Below, piece after piece: positions 31,633-39,131 of a stretch of DNA of 39,320 nucleotides. Every line of letters begins with the position of its first letter. The first letter of the stretch is position 1. The DNA comes from Candidatus Woesearchaeota archaeon (GTDB taxonomy: Archaea > Nanobdellota > Nanobdellia > SCGC-AAA011-G17 > JACQNH01): assembly GCA_016203175.1 (NCBI GenBank), contig JACQNH010000067.1, positions 1 through 39,320 of the forward strand. Reading direction: 5' to 3'. The position numbers and the translations under genes are program-made. Under the pieces are notes generated by a model. That model ran no database searches, was not told where the DNA came from, and saw nothing but the letters and a program-made list of their open reading frames with translations.

Positions 31633-32190
31633 TTAATTCATTATTAAAGTGTTGATTTTTGAATAGGAAATGTTATTCTTTTTTAATATTTCTTCAAATT
31701 TAATAGAATTTTTTATAGGTAGTTGAAAAACACCGGGAGCTAATTGTCTTCCTTCAAATAATTTAATAAGTCCTTCCTTATTATTTCTGCCACTCAAAAG
31801 ATAATTAAATTTAACTTTTTCTGTATGATTTTTATTTTTTAAGTTATAAAAGAAAATAACTGCACCATTAAAACCTATTTTGTTAGAAAAAGGCTTTCCA
31901 TCAATTAAACTTATTCCTTCAAAGAAAACCCCTGAACGAGCAAAAAATTCTGGTTTAAATAGATCTGCCAATAAAAATCCTTTAATATCAATCTTTTTCT
32001 CAGTTTTAATCCGCCTCTTGATTTGTTGTATTATCTCCAATCTTTCATTCAATAAACCTTCTTTAAAAATAACAGCTATATCAATATCTTCTGGTTCATA
32101 TTTGCCTTTAATTAAAGAACCGTACACTACAATATCAAATATTTTATTATTTAACTTTGGCTTAACACATTTCCTTAATTCTTCTAGCAT
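31633..32190 (-). CDS. MNT-type nucleotidyltransferase
   Basis: The motif VVYGSLIKGKYEPEDIDIAVIF gives the GS-x-DxD metal site of minimal nucleotidyltransferases near residues 23-40. The C-terminal part (LLSGRNNKEGLIKLFEGRQLAPGVFQLPI) is a family extension I do not recognise. It overlaps the HEPN-like gene by 29 bases, so the two form a toxin-antitoxin-like pair with the HEPN gene first, the reverse of the 25-kb pair. Confidence 0.78.
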   Translation of the reverse strand: MLEELRKCVKPKLNNKIFDIVVYGSLIKGKYEPEDIDIAVIFKEGLLNERLEIIQQIKRRIKTEKKIDIKGFLLADLFKPEFFARSGVFFEGISLIDGKPFSNKIGFNGAVIFFYNLKNKNHTEKVKFNYLLSGRNNKEGLIKLFEGRQLAPGVFQLPIKNSIKFEEILKKNNISYSKINTLIMN

Positions 32191-32536
32191 CTTTTTTAAG
32201 CACCTCGGCTTCTTCCTTTGATAATTTTTTTGTATAGCTATCTTGATAAAATAGAAAGTCCCTATCTAAAAGTTCATAAATTTCTTTATGTTTTTCTTGA
32301 ACTAACTTAAAACGATTAGTATGTGAAGATGGAACAAACCCATCTTTTTTTAATACAAATAAATCAACTGCAGCAACAATAGCCTTGAAGAATAAAGTTG
32401 AAGCAGCATTATACTTTTGATCCTTAAATACCTTGTTGGCTAAATTGAAGTATTCCTCATAATTTTCAATTAAAATCGCTTTTCTTTCATCCACTAACTG
32501 CTCACTTTCATTAAGCTTATCCTCCTTTTCTTCCAT
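32162..32536 (-). CDS. HEPN-like protein, partner of the MNT gene
   Basis: The helical pattern FNLANKVFKDQKYNAASTLFFKAIVAAVDLFVLKKDGFVPSSHTNRFKLV matches HEPN bundles. The canonical R-x4-6-H is not seen; RDFLFYQDSY is at that place. The ORF track starts with a TTG at 32638. I use ATG 32536 because a TATA box (GCTTAAATATAA, 32559-32569) lies about 28 bases upstream. Confidence 0.7.
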   Translation of the reverse strand: MEEKEDKLNESEQLVDERKAILIENYEEYFNLANKVFKDQKYNAASTLFFKAIVAAVDLFVLKKDGFVPSSHTNRFKLVQEKHKEIYELLDRDFLFYQDSYTKKLSKEEAEVLKKDARRIKEMC

Positions 32537-32640
32537 ATTGTATATTACAACAATAACGTTATATTTAAGCTTTTCGGTTGTATAATACATCAAAGAAGAG
32601 GAGTTGCGAATAATGAGTTGTACAATACAACAGAACAATC

Positions 32641-32649
32641 TTTATAATT
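32641..32649 (+). promoter_or_regulatory. probable TATA box for the DUF457 gene
   Basis: TTTATAATT is about 25 bases before the ATG at 32670 and lies inside the longer ORF that begins at 32604. Confidence 0.5.
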
Positions 32650-32669
32650 CTATTAAACCCATTAAATCA

Positions 32670-33188
32670 ATGCCATTAGCAGTAACACACATTATAATAA
32701 CAATAGTTTTAGTAGATCTATACAGGCATTATATTGCAAAAAATTCATTTTCAAGAGTTTATGTTTTAATTGCCGGAATTGCAGGTTTATTACCGGATGC
32801 AGATATACCTTTAAGTTGGCTTATAAGTTTATTTTCAAAAACACCACTAATAGTCCATAGAATCTTTACACATGCAGTAATCTGGTCTATACTTTTTGTT
32901 TTAATTGCTTTTATTATCCATATCTCATCAAAAAAGAAATATTTTAAATTTACAAAAAAACAAGTAGCCTTATTTTTTATAATGATCTCTATTGGCTGGT
33001 TATCACATATTGTTCTAGATTGTACATTACAAGGAAATGAAACAATATCTTGGATACCTATAATTGCAAACCTTAATTTCTGTCCAAAATGGTTAACCCA
33101 AGAAGCAATAACAGGCTTAGATGCAATTATCTTATTAGCCTGGTTAATACATGAAGAAATAAAGCATAAAATAAAAGATTATTTTTAA
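32670..33188 (+). CDS. DUF457/YdjM-like membrane-bound metal-dependent hydrolase
   Basis: The family signature is clear: MPLAVTHIIITIVLVD at the start, AGIAGLLPDADIPLSW, then HRIFTHAVIWS and GWLSHIVLDC, which supply His and Asp ligands for a metal. There are about 4-5 membrane helices. Proteins of this family are inner-membrane hydrolases of uncertain substrate. The start at 32670 is preferred because the usual MPxxxTH N-terminus begins there and a TATA box lies about 25 bases upstream. Confidence 0.82.
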   Translation: MPLAVTHIIITIVLVDLYRHYIAKNSFSRVYVLIAGIAGLLPDADIPLSWLISLFSKTPLIVHRIFTHAVIWSILFVLIAFIIHISSKKKYFKFTKKQVALFFIMISIGWLSHIVLDCTLQGNETISWIPIIANLNFCPKWLTQEAITGLDAIILLAWLIHEEIKHKIKDYF

Positions 33189-33208
33189 AATATTGCTTTT
33201 AAAAAATT

Positions 33209-33922
33209 TCACCCTAAGTTAATAGTTCCATTAGCTATTAGTATTAACAACCAACCCATTGCTACTAATATTAAACCTACTGCAAGTCTAATAAAACCTT
33301 TAGTTTCTTGTTTCCATTTATGTATTTTATACAATTTCTTTCCAGAAGCAATCAAAATTAAAATGATAATTAATGGAGCAACAAATATAAAGTTGTACAA
33401 AACTAGAAGCATAAAAGCAGTGAAATCAAAATACTGCGACAATAATGTAATAATTGCTAAATAAGGTGCACCAGTACAAGGTAATTCCACTAATGCAACA
33501 AAAGCACCAAAAAACATCACACCTAAAGCACTTCTTGTTCTTTTACTTCCACGTTCAATCTCCTTTGAATATTTATAAGGTATTGTTAAGGAAATCCATT
33601 CTCCATACCAAAAAAAATCTTTAATCTCCAAAATACCCGCAAATACAATTAATAATCCAACAATTATTGAAATATACTCAGTCAACCACAAAGGAATTCC
33701 AGCTAGAAAATAAGTTAATCCCAAACCAGCCAACAAGTAAATACTAAAAACAGTAAATATATACAGTCCACCTAAAAATAACATTCTACCAACAGATTTT
33801 CTTGCAACTAGTAAAACAGAAATTAACAATATTAACACACCAATAGCACAGGGATTAATAGAATCAACAGCAGCTGTTACAGATACGACACCTAAAGTTG
33901 GTAAATAAGCCTCAACTGCCAT
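33209..33922 (-). CDS. CcdA/DsbD-type transmembrane thiol transporter
   Basis: Six membrane helices are predicted. The paired cysteines sit in the family motifs SINPCAIGVL (helix 1) and ELPCTGAPYL (helix 4). CcdA-type proteins carry reducing equivalents across the membrane to outside thiols. Its start overlaps the upstream His-rich protein gene by 11 bases, so both are made together. Transport of another reductant or metal is possible. Confidence 0.88.
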   Translation of the reverse strand: MAVEAYLPTLGVVSVTAAVDSINPCAIGVLILLISVLLVARKSVGRMLFLGGLYIFTVFSIYLLAGLGLTYFLAGIPLWLTEYISIIVGLLIVFAGILEIKDFFWYGEWISLTIPYKYSKEIERGSKRTRSALGVMFFGAFVALVELPCTGAPYLAIITLLSQYFDFTAFMLLVLYNFIFVAPLIIILILIASGKKLYKIHKWKQETKGFIRLAVGLILVAMGWLLILIANGTINLG

Positions 33923-34706
33923 CTAAATCACCTTTTTGGATTGCTGTTTTATAAGTTTCACAAATTTTATCAGTTTTATCCTTTTTAATGTCAAATTCGA
34001 TAATCAAACAATCGCCTGGTGGAACATAAGAATAAGAGGAAATTACATAATTTTCAAAATCTTTTATCTTTTGCTGATAATACTTTTTGTCTTTAGTTTT
34101 ATAAACAAAAACCTGCAGTTCACCATTTTCATTATCGCACAAATCTCCATTCTCAAATTCAACTAAACCTTCATCTGTATTCACAATTATTTTATTATCA
34201 TCTAAAGCACCACCAGTCACTTTTAAAAAATTCTTCAAAGTAATCTGTCTTAAATTCAAAACTAAACCCTCAATATGAATCCTGTTATCCCCATGCTCAT
34301 GAAACGTAGAAGTTCCAACCCTATTAACCAATCCTTTAGGACTTGCTAAATCTATTTTTTTACCGCAAGCAAAAATCTCAAAATCAGCATGCCAGTGAAC
34401 AGGTCCTCTAGTTTCAGCCATAATATTCAAATATATTGTACTAAAAGCCATATATAAAGTTACTAAAACAATAGGGATTATAATTGCTAAAAATAAAAAT
34501 TTCTTTTCCCTTTTAAAAACAACAGGATAAGTCCTCATATAAACAGCATCGCATATAAATATAATAGAGACTATCGAAGCAATTAATAAATAAAATAAAG
34601 TTCTATCATTAAATTGCCCGTTTAAAACTTCTCCATTATTTTGCGCAAAAACTATTAAACCAAATATTAAAACAACCAAAACTACAATAAATAACTTTTC
34701 TCCCAT
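33912..34706 (-). CDS. membrane protein with extracytoplasmic His-rich metal-site domain
   Basis: Three hydrophobic helices occupy the first 105 residues. The outer domain then has HWHADFEIFACGKKIDL and HEHGDNRIHIEGLVLN, a His-rich pattern I associate with extracytoplasmic metal-binding proteins. Later cysteines (LCDNENGE, DCLIIEF, ICETYK) may be redox partners. It overlaps the CcdA gene by 11 bases, so a thiol- or metal-handling pair is likely. The ORF-track start is a TTG; ATG 34706 is preferred. Function is not established. Confidence 0.72.
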   Translation of the reverse strand: MGEKLFIVVLVVLIFGLIVFAQNNGEVLNGQFNDRTLFYLLIASIVSIIFICDAVYMRTYPVVFKREKKFLFLAIIIPIVLVTLYMAFSTIYLNIMAETRGPVHWHADFEIFACGKKIDLASPKGLVNRVGTSTFHEHGDNRIHIEGLVLNLRQITLKNFLKVTGGALDDNKIIVNTDEGLVEFENGDLCDNENGELQVFVYKTKDKKYYQQKIKDFENYVISSYSYVPPGDCLIIEFDIKKDKTDKICETYKTAIQKGDLDGS

Positions 34707-34708
34707 TT

Positions 34709-34786
34709 TCAACAGTATTCACAAACATTCTTCTTTTTTATAATTCTTTTCTTAGAACTACTTTTCTTTGCTCTTTTTTTAGCCAT
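34709..34786 (-). CDS. tiny Lys-rich peptide ending in CEYC (25 aa), absent from the ORF track
   Basis: The frame MAKKRAKKSSSKKRIIKKK..CEYC is very basic and ends in a CxxC. A strong GAGGTGAT ribosome-binding site lies before its ATG, and its stop is next to the start of the His-rich membrane protein. It may bind nucleic acid or a metal, or be a leader peptide for the CcdA pair. Confidence 0.45.
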   Translation of the reverse strand: MAKKRAKKSSSKKRIIKKKNVCEYC

Positions 34787-34837
34787 TTTAAATCACCTCA
34801 TTAATTTTAATATTTTATATTATTTAAAGGTTTTTAA

Positions 34838-35086
34838 TTATTGTTTATCTTTGTGGTATAAATCAAGAAAAATTATCTTTTTTTCTTCCTTTAAATAAGC
34901 GTATGACAATCTACAAGATCCTATATAGACTTCTCTTGTACCTTTCCTATTGAAACGCATTGGTTTACCAATTTCAGGATCCTCTTGTATTTTAGCAAAT
35001 TGTTTTATCAACCTATCCTTTAATGCTCCATCCTTAATCTTAGAAAAAACCTCTTTGAAATTAGAATGAAATGCTAAAATTACCAT
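34838..35086 (-). CDS. RelE/ParE-family toxin
   Basis: This 82-residue RelE-fold protein ends with the family pattern REVYIGSCRLSYAYLKEEKKIIFLDLYHKDKQ, which includes the Arg/Lys/Tyr residues of mRNA-cleaving RelE proteins. It overlaps the AbrB-type antitoxin gene by 7 bases. It is probably a ribosome-dependent mRNA interferase. Confidence 0.85.
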   Translation of the reverse strand: MVILAFHSNFKEVFSKIKDGALKDRLIKQFAKIQEDPEIGKPMRFNRKGTREVYIGSCRLSYAYLKEEKKIIFLDLYHKDKQ

Positions 35087-35346
35087 TTTTTAAGTTCTTT
35101 TAAGAATTCATCAAACTCCATCTCAACAAATTCGCCTTTCTCGTACTTTCTCCAAGCTTCCTCAGTTCTTCTTGCAAACTCTAAATCTTCTTCTAATTTT
35201 TTAGAAAATTCACTTACTTTCTCTACAATTATCTGATTTTTATTTCTGATTATAACTAATTTTTCACCTTCTCTAATGTCTTTTCTCATCTCCACAGGTA
35301 TTACAATTTGTCCTTTTGAACTTAATTTTGTTACACTCATGTCCAT
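35080..35346 (-). CDS. AbrB/SpoVT-type antitoxin
   Basis: The N-terminal swapped-hairpin DNA-binding domain reads VTKLSSKGQIVIPVEMRKDIREGEKLVI. A charged helical tail (KKLEEDLEFARRTEEAWRKYEKGEF) should bind and mask RelE. It lies upstream of the toxin with a 7-base overlap and probably represses its own promoter. The first codons may start at the internal Met at residue 3. Confidence 0.87.
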   Translation of the reverse strand: MDMSVTKLSSKGQIVIPVEMRKDIREGEKLVIIRNKNQIIVEKVSEFSKKLEEDLEFARRTEEAWRKYEKGEFVEMEFDEFLKELKKW

Positions 35347-35388
35347 TTTAATCAGGTAAGAATAATCTTACCATATATATAAAGATTT

Positions 35389-36132
35389 CTATTCTGACAA
35401 TTTCCAAATAATATCGAATATCTCTTTTTGAAATTTTGCTAGTGCTTCATCTTCTACATAAATTCCGAGCTGCTCCTTCTCATTAATCCTTAGAAGAAGT
35501 ATAGACTCAGGTAAGATATAAAGTAATGTATCTTTGTCTTTCATTAATTTATTATTGTATCTAACCTCCCTAAGCTCTTTTTTTCCTGTTTTTCTGAGAT
35601 TCTCCATAAATTCTGACTTTTCACCTATAACTTTTAGGAAGACTTTGTTTTCTCTTCTTCTCCTTCTAAAATATGGGTGAAAGGTCGGCAGTAAATGTAC
35701 TGGTTTTTCAGGCACATAAGCATAAACTGTTTGGCCTTTGGCTTCTAAAACATTTGAGATTGCTGTTTTAAATCCTTCAACACCTTCATAAACCTCTACT
35801 TTTGGGCGTTTGAAAGCAACTTTTTGCAAGGACTCAAGCTCAGGTAAGATCTCTTTAATGGTTTCAATCTTATGTTGTCTTTCATCCTCAAATATATCAA
35901 GAATTCTTTTTGGGGATATTGCACTATAGTGTTTAACACCTGATTTTATAGTTTCACTAATAAAACCCTTTTCCTGCAATAATTTTAAAATATAATAACA
36001 AGCTTCCCTTTTTATTAAAGATTTTTGGGCTATCTCACTTGCCTTTGCTGTTCCAAGCTTTAAAGTATTTATGTAAACAGTTGCTTCTTGTCTACTTAAA
36101 CCAATTCTTTCCAATCTAACTTCAAAGTCCAT
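35389..36132 (-). CDS. TrmB-family transcriptional regulator
   Basis: The winged-helix N-terminus (LERIGLSRQEATVYINTLKLGTAKASEIAQKSLIKREACYYILKLLQEKGFI) is the TrmB domain. A linker coiled coil follows, then a PLD-like sensor half (PKVEVYEGVEGFKTAISNVL). TrmB proteins control sugar or metabolite genes in archaea. A TATA box (GTTTTAAATAGT) is about 26 bases before the ATG. It diverges from the solute-binding lipoprotein gene, so it may regulate that gene. Confidence 0.88.
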   Translation of the reverse strand: MDFEVRLERIGLSRQEATVYINTLKLGTAKASEIAQKSLIKREACYYILKLLQEKGFISETIKSGVKHYSAISPKRILDIFEDERQHKIETIKEILPELESLQKVAFKRPKVEVYEGVEGFKTAISNVLEAKGQTVYAYVPEKPVHLLPTFHPYFRRRRRENKVFLKVIGEKSEFMENLRKTGKKELREVRYNNKLMKDKDTLLYILPESILLLRINEKEQLGIYVEDEALAKFQKEIFDIIWKLSE

Positions 36133-36260
36133 GAGCTCTTTAGGTTTTTGAACTATTTAAAACTTTCTTTTTGTTGTAAATTTTTTTACACCATAATTAT
36201 ATATACTACAATATATGTTTGTAAGAAGTGATAAAAATAATAACAAAAAGAGGATAGAAA

Positions 36261-36270
36261 TATATATATA
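36261..36270 (+). promoter_or_regulatory. probable TATA box for the solute-binding protein
   Basis: TATATATATA lies about 27 bases before the ATG at 36293. The 160-base gap to the TrmB gene also holds TTTTTTTACACCATAATTATATATACTACAATATATG, a good place for a regulator site, though no clear palindrome is seen. Confidence 0.5.
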
Positions 36271-36292
36271 CTAAAATCCGAAAAAAATAAAA

Positions 36293-37351
36293 ATGATGAA
36301 AAAAATACTAACATTAATAATTTTAAGCTTATTACTTTTAACAGCTTGCGGAAAAGAAGACACAATTAAAATTGGTCTAATCTTACCATTAACAGGTCCT
36401 GGTTCAAGCATAGGACAAATCTTTCTAGAAGGAACTCAATTAGCTGTAAATGACATAAACAACAAAGGTATACTGGACAAAAAAATAGAGTTAGTAGTAG
36501 AAGATACAGCTTCAGATCCTAAAAATGCAGTTACAGCAATGAAGAAATTAATTGACGTTAATGGCGTAAAATTATTCATAACTACTTTAAGCTCACACGG
36601 TCTAGCAATTAAACCAGTAGCAATAGAGAATAATGTTCTATTATTTGCAGATGCTGCCCATCCCAAAATCACTGGAGATAATGAATTAATTTTTAGACAC
36701 GCAAATGTAGCAGATGAAGAAGGAATATTATTGGCAAACAAAGCTATAAATCTTAAAGCAAAGAACGTTGGTATCCTTTATGGTAACGATGAATATGGGG
36801 TTATATTCAAAGATAATTTAATAAACAGTTTAAGAAAAGAAGGTATAAATACAAAAGTAGAAGCATTTGATCTAAAAGGTAATGATTTCAAAACAGAAAT
36901 CCTAAAAGTCACAAAAGACGTCGATACTGTAATAATTGGTGCATTTGGACCTGCATTTAATATAGTAGTAAAGCAAGTAAAAGAAAGTGGATTCAAAGGA
37001 AATATAATTCTAAATGTTGGAGCTGTTCTCGGAGATTTATTTCAGGTCGGAATAGCTATAGATGAGATGTATTACTCTGATTATCCATATACATATTTAG
37101 ATGCATGGCAAGAATTTAAAGAGAAATATAAAGCAGTTTATAAAAAAGAACCAAAACCATTTCATCCTATACCCTATGGAACTCTAGAATTAATTACAGA
37201 AGGAATAAAAAGATCAGAAAGTAAAGATCCTGTAAAAGTTGCAAAAGCTATAAAAGAAATCAGAGAATTTAAAGGAACCTATGAAACAATAAAAATTAAT
37301 GAAAAAGGAGACGCTATAATCCATTTGGTAATAAATCAGTTTAAATCCTAA
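36293..37351 (+). CDS. branched-chain-amino-acid-type ABC solute-binding lipoprotein
   Basis: The signal peptide ends in a lipobox (LLLLTAC), so the Cys would be lipid-anchored. The mature protein is a Peripla_BP_6 type I fold: IKIGLILPLTGPGSSIGQIFLEGTQLAVNDIN, FITTLSSHGLAIKPVA, GILYGNDEYG and PYGTLELI. It should bind an amino acid or related ligand outside the cell. No permease or ATPase gene is adjacent, so it is an orphan subunit here. The ATG at 36296 is an alternative start. Confidence 0.87.
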   Translation: MMKKILTLIILSLLLLTACGKEDTIKIGLILPLTGPGSSIGQIFLEGTQLAVNDINNKGILDKKIELVVEDTASDPKNAVTAMKKLIDVNGVKLFITTLSSHGLAIKPVAIENNVLLFADAAHPKITGDNELIFRHANVADEEGILLANKAINLKAKNVGILYGNDEYGVIFKDNLINSLRKEGINTKVEAFDLKGNDFKTEILKVTKDVDTVIIGAFGPAFNIVVKQVKESGFKGNIILNVGAVLGDLFQVGIAIDEMYYSDYPYTYLDAWQEFKEKYKAVYKKEPKPFHPIPYGTLELITEGIKRSESKDPVKVAKAIKEIREFKGTYETIKINEKGDAIIHLVINQFKS

Positions 37352-37486
37352 TTTTCTTTCAAAATATATAGAAGATTTTCAAGAATTTTTATATTTAAAT
37401 TTGAGCAAAATTCATCTGAAATTTAAAAATTGCAGTTTTCTTTCGCAGAGGAATAAAATAAAAATAAAATTATATTACTAAATGAC

Positions 37487-37909
37487 TTAAATATCAATAA
37501 TTACCCTTGCAATCCATTTCCCTTTTTCTTTTTTAACTTCATATTGGTGTAAAGTAACAGCTTTTGCATCCACTTTGAATTCATGCTTCTTAAAGTCTAA
37601 TTTGTCACCCTTACACACCACATTTAAAAAATATTTTCCATTTCTTGTTATGCTAACCTTAAATTTAGAAAATATTAATTTCTCAGCATCCTTTAAATAT
37701 ATTAACTCCTGTAAAAAATCAAATAATAACATCTCAATAGACTCATTCTCTATTTGAATAGTCTTTTCTTCTTTGGGTTCAACATTTTTTGTATTAACCT
37801 GAATTTCTTCTAAAGCTAACCCTGAATTCTCAAATAACCCATTTAAATCCTTACCATAAGCCTCAAATCTAGCATCTGCTGTATGTTCTAAAAACTTGAA
37901 TTTCACCAT
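37487..37909 (-). CDS. archease
   Basis: The archease signature is clear: FKFLEHTADARFEAYGKDLNGLFENSGLAL at the start, FDFLQELIYLKDAE in the middle, and the C-terminal VDAKAVTLHQYEV with the metal-binding Asp/His. Archease activates the RtcB tRNA ligase. The start at 37909 (MVKFKFLEHTAD) is the normal family start, and the TATA box GCTTATAAAAC lies about 25 bases upstream. RtcB itself is not in the window. Confidence 0.93.
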   Translation of the reverse strand: MVKFKFLEHTADARFEAYGKDLNGLFENSGLALEEIQVNTKNVEPKEEKTIQIENESIEMLLFDFLQELIYLKDAEKLIFSKFKVSITRNGKYFLNVVCKGDKLDFKKHEFKVDAKAVTLHQYEVKKEKGKWIARVIIDI

Positions 37910-37972
37910 TAAAATACAAAGTTTTCTAGTTTTATAAGCATTTCTCAAAATACCGCAGCAAAGCGAGGATAT

Positions 37973-38842
37973 CTAAATTTTCTTTAATTCATTAATAATT
38001 TTATCTTTTAATTTTTCAATCCTTTCACCTATGAATACAATTTCTTGTCTTCCTTCCTTCTTCTCTAAATCATACCTTCCATTTACATAATTAACCAAAT
38101 AACAACCATCTTCAAAAGGAACAAAACCTTTCAATCTATAAATACTTTTATCTAAACTTTTTAACCATTTCTCAAATTTATTTTTATTAATCCTCATATC
38201 AAATTTATAAGTAAAATATTCAAATTTAGTTTTATGTACATGATGGATCTCTTTAACATGATGCTCAACTTCAATTCCAAACAATAAATCTATATCAACA
38301 TCACAATATTTAGCTTCTACTATAGGAGCTTTTTCATTATACATTTTTATCTTACCCTTAACATTTTCCAATTCTTCCTTACCTACTAAATCTATCTTAT
38401 TCAAAACAATTATATCAGCCATCTCTAACTGCACAATACCAGTTCTTCCCATTACAGGAAATTTTAAAATCGCATCTGCATCAGCAACACAAATAACAGA
38501 GTCAATCTTAACATTTTCTAAATTCTCACTAATATCAAAAATCAAAGCGTCTGGTTCAGCAACACCTGTTGTTTCAACAATAATAATTTCAGGATCATAT
38601 TCTTTAATAATTTCCTTCACAGCTTCCTCAAATTCTCCGGTTAAAGAACAACAAACACATCCACCTAATAATTCCTTAACATTAACATTCTTTCCCTTAA
38701 TAATATCAGTATCTACACTTATATCACCAAATTCATTCATTAGAATAGCAAACTTTCTATCTAATTTATCTATAATTCTTTTTAATAAAGTAGTCTTTCC
38801 AGTCCCTAAATAACCAGATATAATTGAAATTGGTATTTTCAT
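37973..38842 (-). CDS. CobW/COG0523-family GTPase (metallochaperone)
   Basis: The Walker A motif (SGYLGTGKTT) is followed by GGCVCC, the metal-binding CxCC motif, then VETTGVAEPDAL, and the G4 motif VLNKIDL. A His-containing linker (EVEHHVKEIHHVHK) leads to the CobW C-terminal domain (YRLKGFVPFEDGCYLV). These GTPases load metals such as zinc or cobalt onto target proteins. The metal and client are not determined. Confidence 0.92.
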   Translation of the reverse strand: MKIPISIISGYLGTGKTTLLKRIIDKLDRKFAILMNEFGDISVDTDIIKGKNVNVKELLGGCVCCSLTGEFEEAVKEIIKEYDPEIIIVETTGVAEPDALIFDISENLENVKIDSVICVADADAILKFPVMGRTGIVQLEMADIIVLNKIDLVGKEELENVKGKIKMYNEKAPIVEAKYCDVDIDLLFGIEVEHHVKEIHHVHKTKFEYFTYKFDMRINKNKFEKWLKSLDKSIYRLKGFVPFEDGCYLVNYVNGRYDLEKKEGRQEIVFIGERIEKLKDKIINELKKI

Positions 38843-38865
38843 GTAATTAAAGTAAACAAAATGCT

Positions 38866-39102
38866 TTAAAAAATATTGCTATCAAAAAGTTTCGCCTTTT
38901 TGCCATAAAATAATCTTTCCTTAATCTCATCATAAGCATAGTCTTCTGCCCTTTTATGAGTTCTTCTATGCATTAGGACAACTAATCTTGCCCAGAACTT
39001 AAGGGCTTCATTTCTACTTACAAATTCTCCTTCATTAACTAAATCATCAATTTCCACAGCAATTCCTTTTGGTAAAGCTATATGTATTATTTTACTTTTC
39101 AT
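38866..39102 (-). CDS. ribbon-helix-helix (CopG-like) DNA-binding protein
   Basis: The N-terminal strand and two helices (IIHIALPKGIAVEIDDLVNEGEFVSRNEALKFWARLV) fit the ribbon-helix-helix fold of CopG/ParD/Arc repressors. The rest is charged (HRRTHKRAEDYAYDEIKERLF) and may bind a partner. Its ATG lies on the last base of the IS200/IS605 right end. The IS end supplies a Shine-Dalgarno-like GGGAGG seven bases before the ATG. No toxin gene is adjacent, so an antitoxin role is open. Confidence 0.75.
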   Translation of the reverse strand: MKSKIIHIALPKGIAVEIDDLVNEGEFVSRNEALKFWARLVVLMHRRTHKRAEDYAYDEIKERLFYGKKAKLFDSNIF

Positions 39103-39131
39103 GTGACATCCTCCCTAGCTAAAGCAGGGGG
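39102..39131 (-). mobile_element. right end hairpin of the IS200/IS605 element
   Basis: After the tnpB stop, CCCCCTGCTTTAGCTAGGGAG folds into a hairpin with a one-base bulge and a wobble pair. The end reads GATGTCACA, shared with the solo copy (GATATCACA). This defines the element boundary at or near position 39102. Confidence 0.75.
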
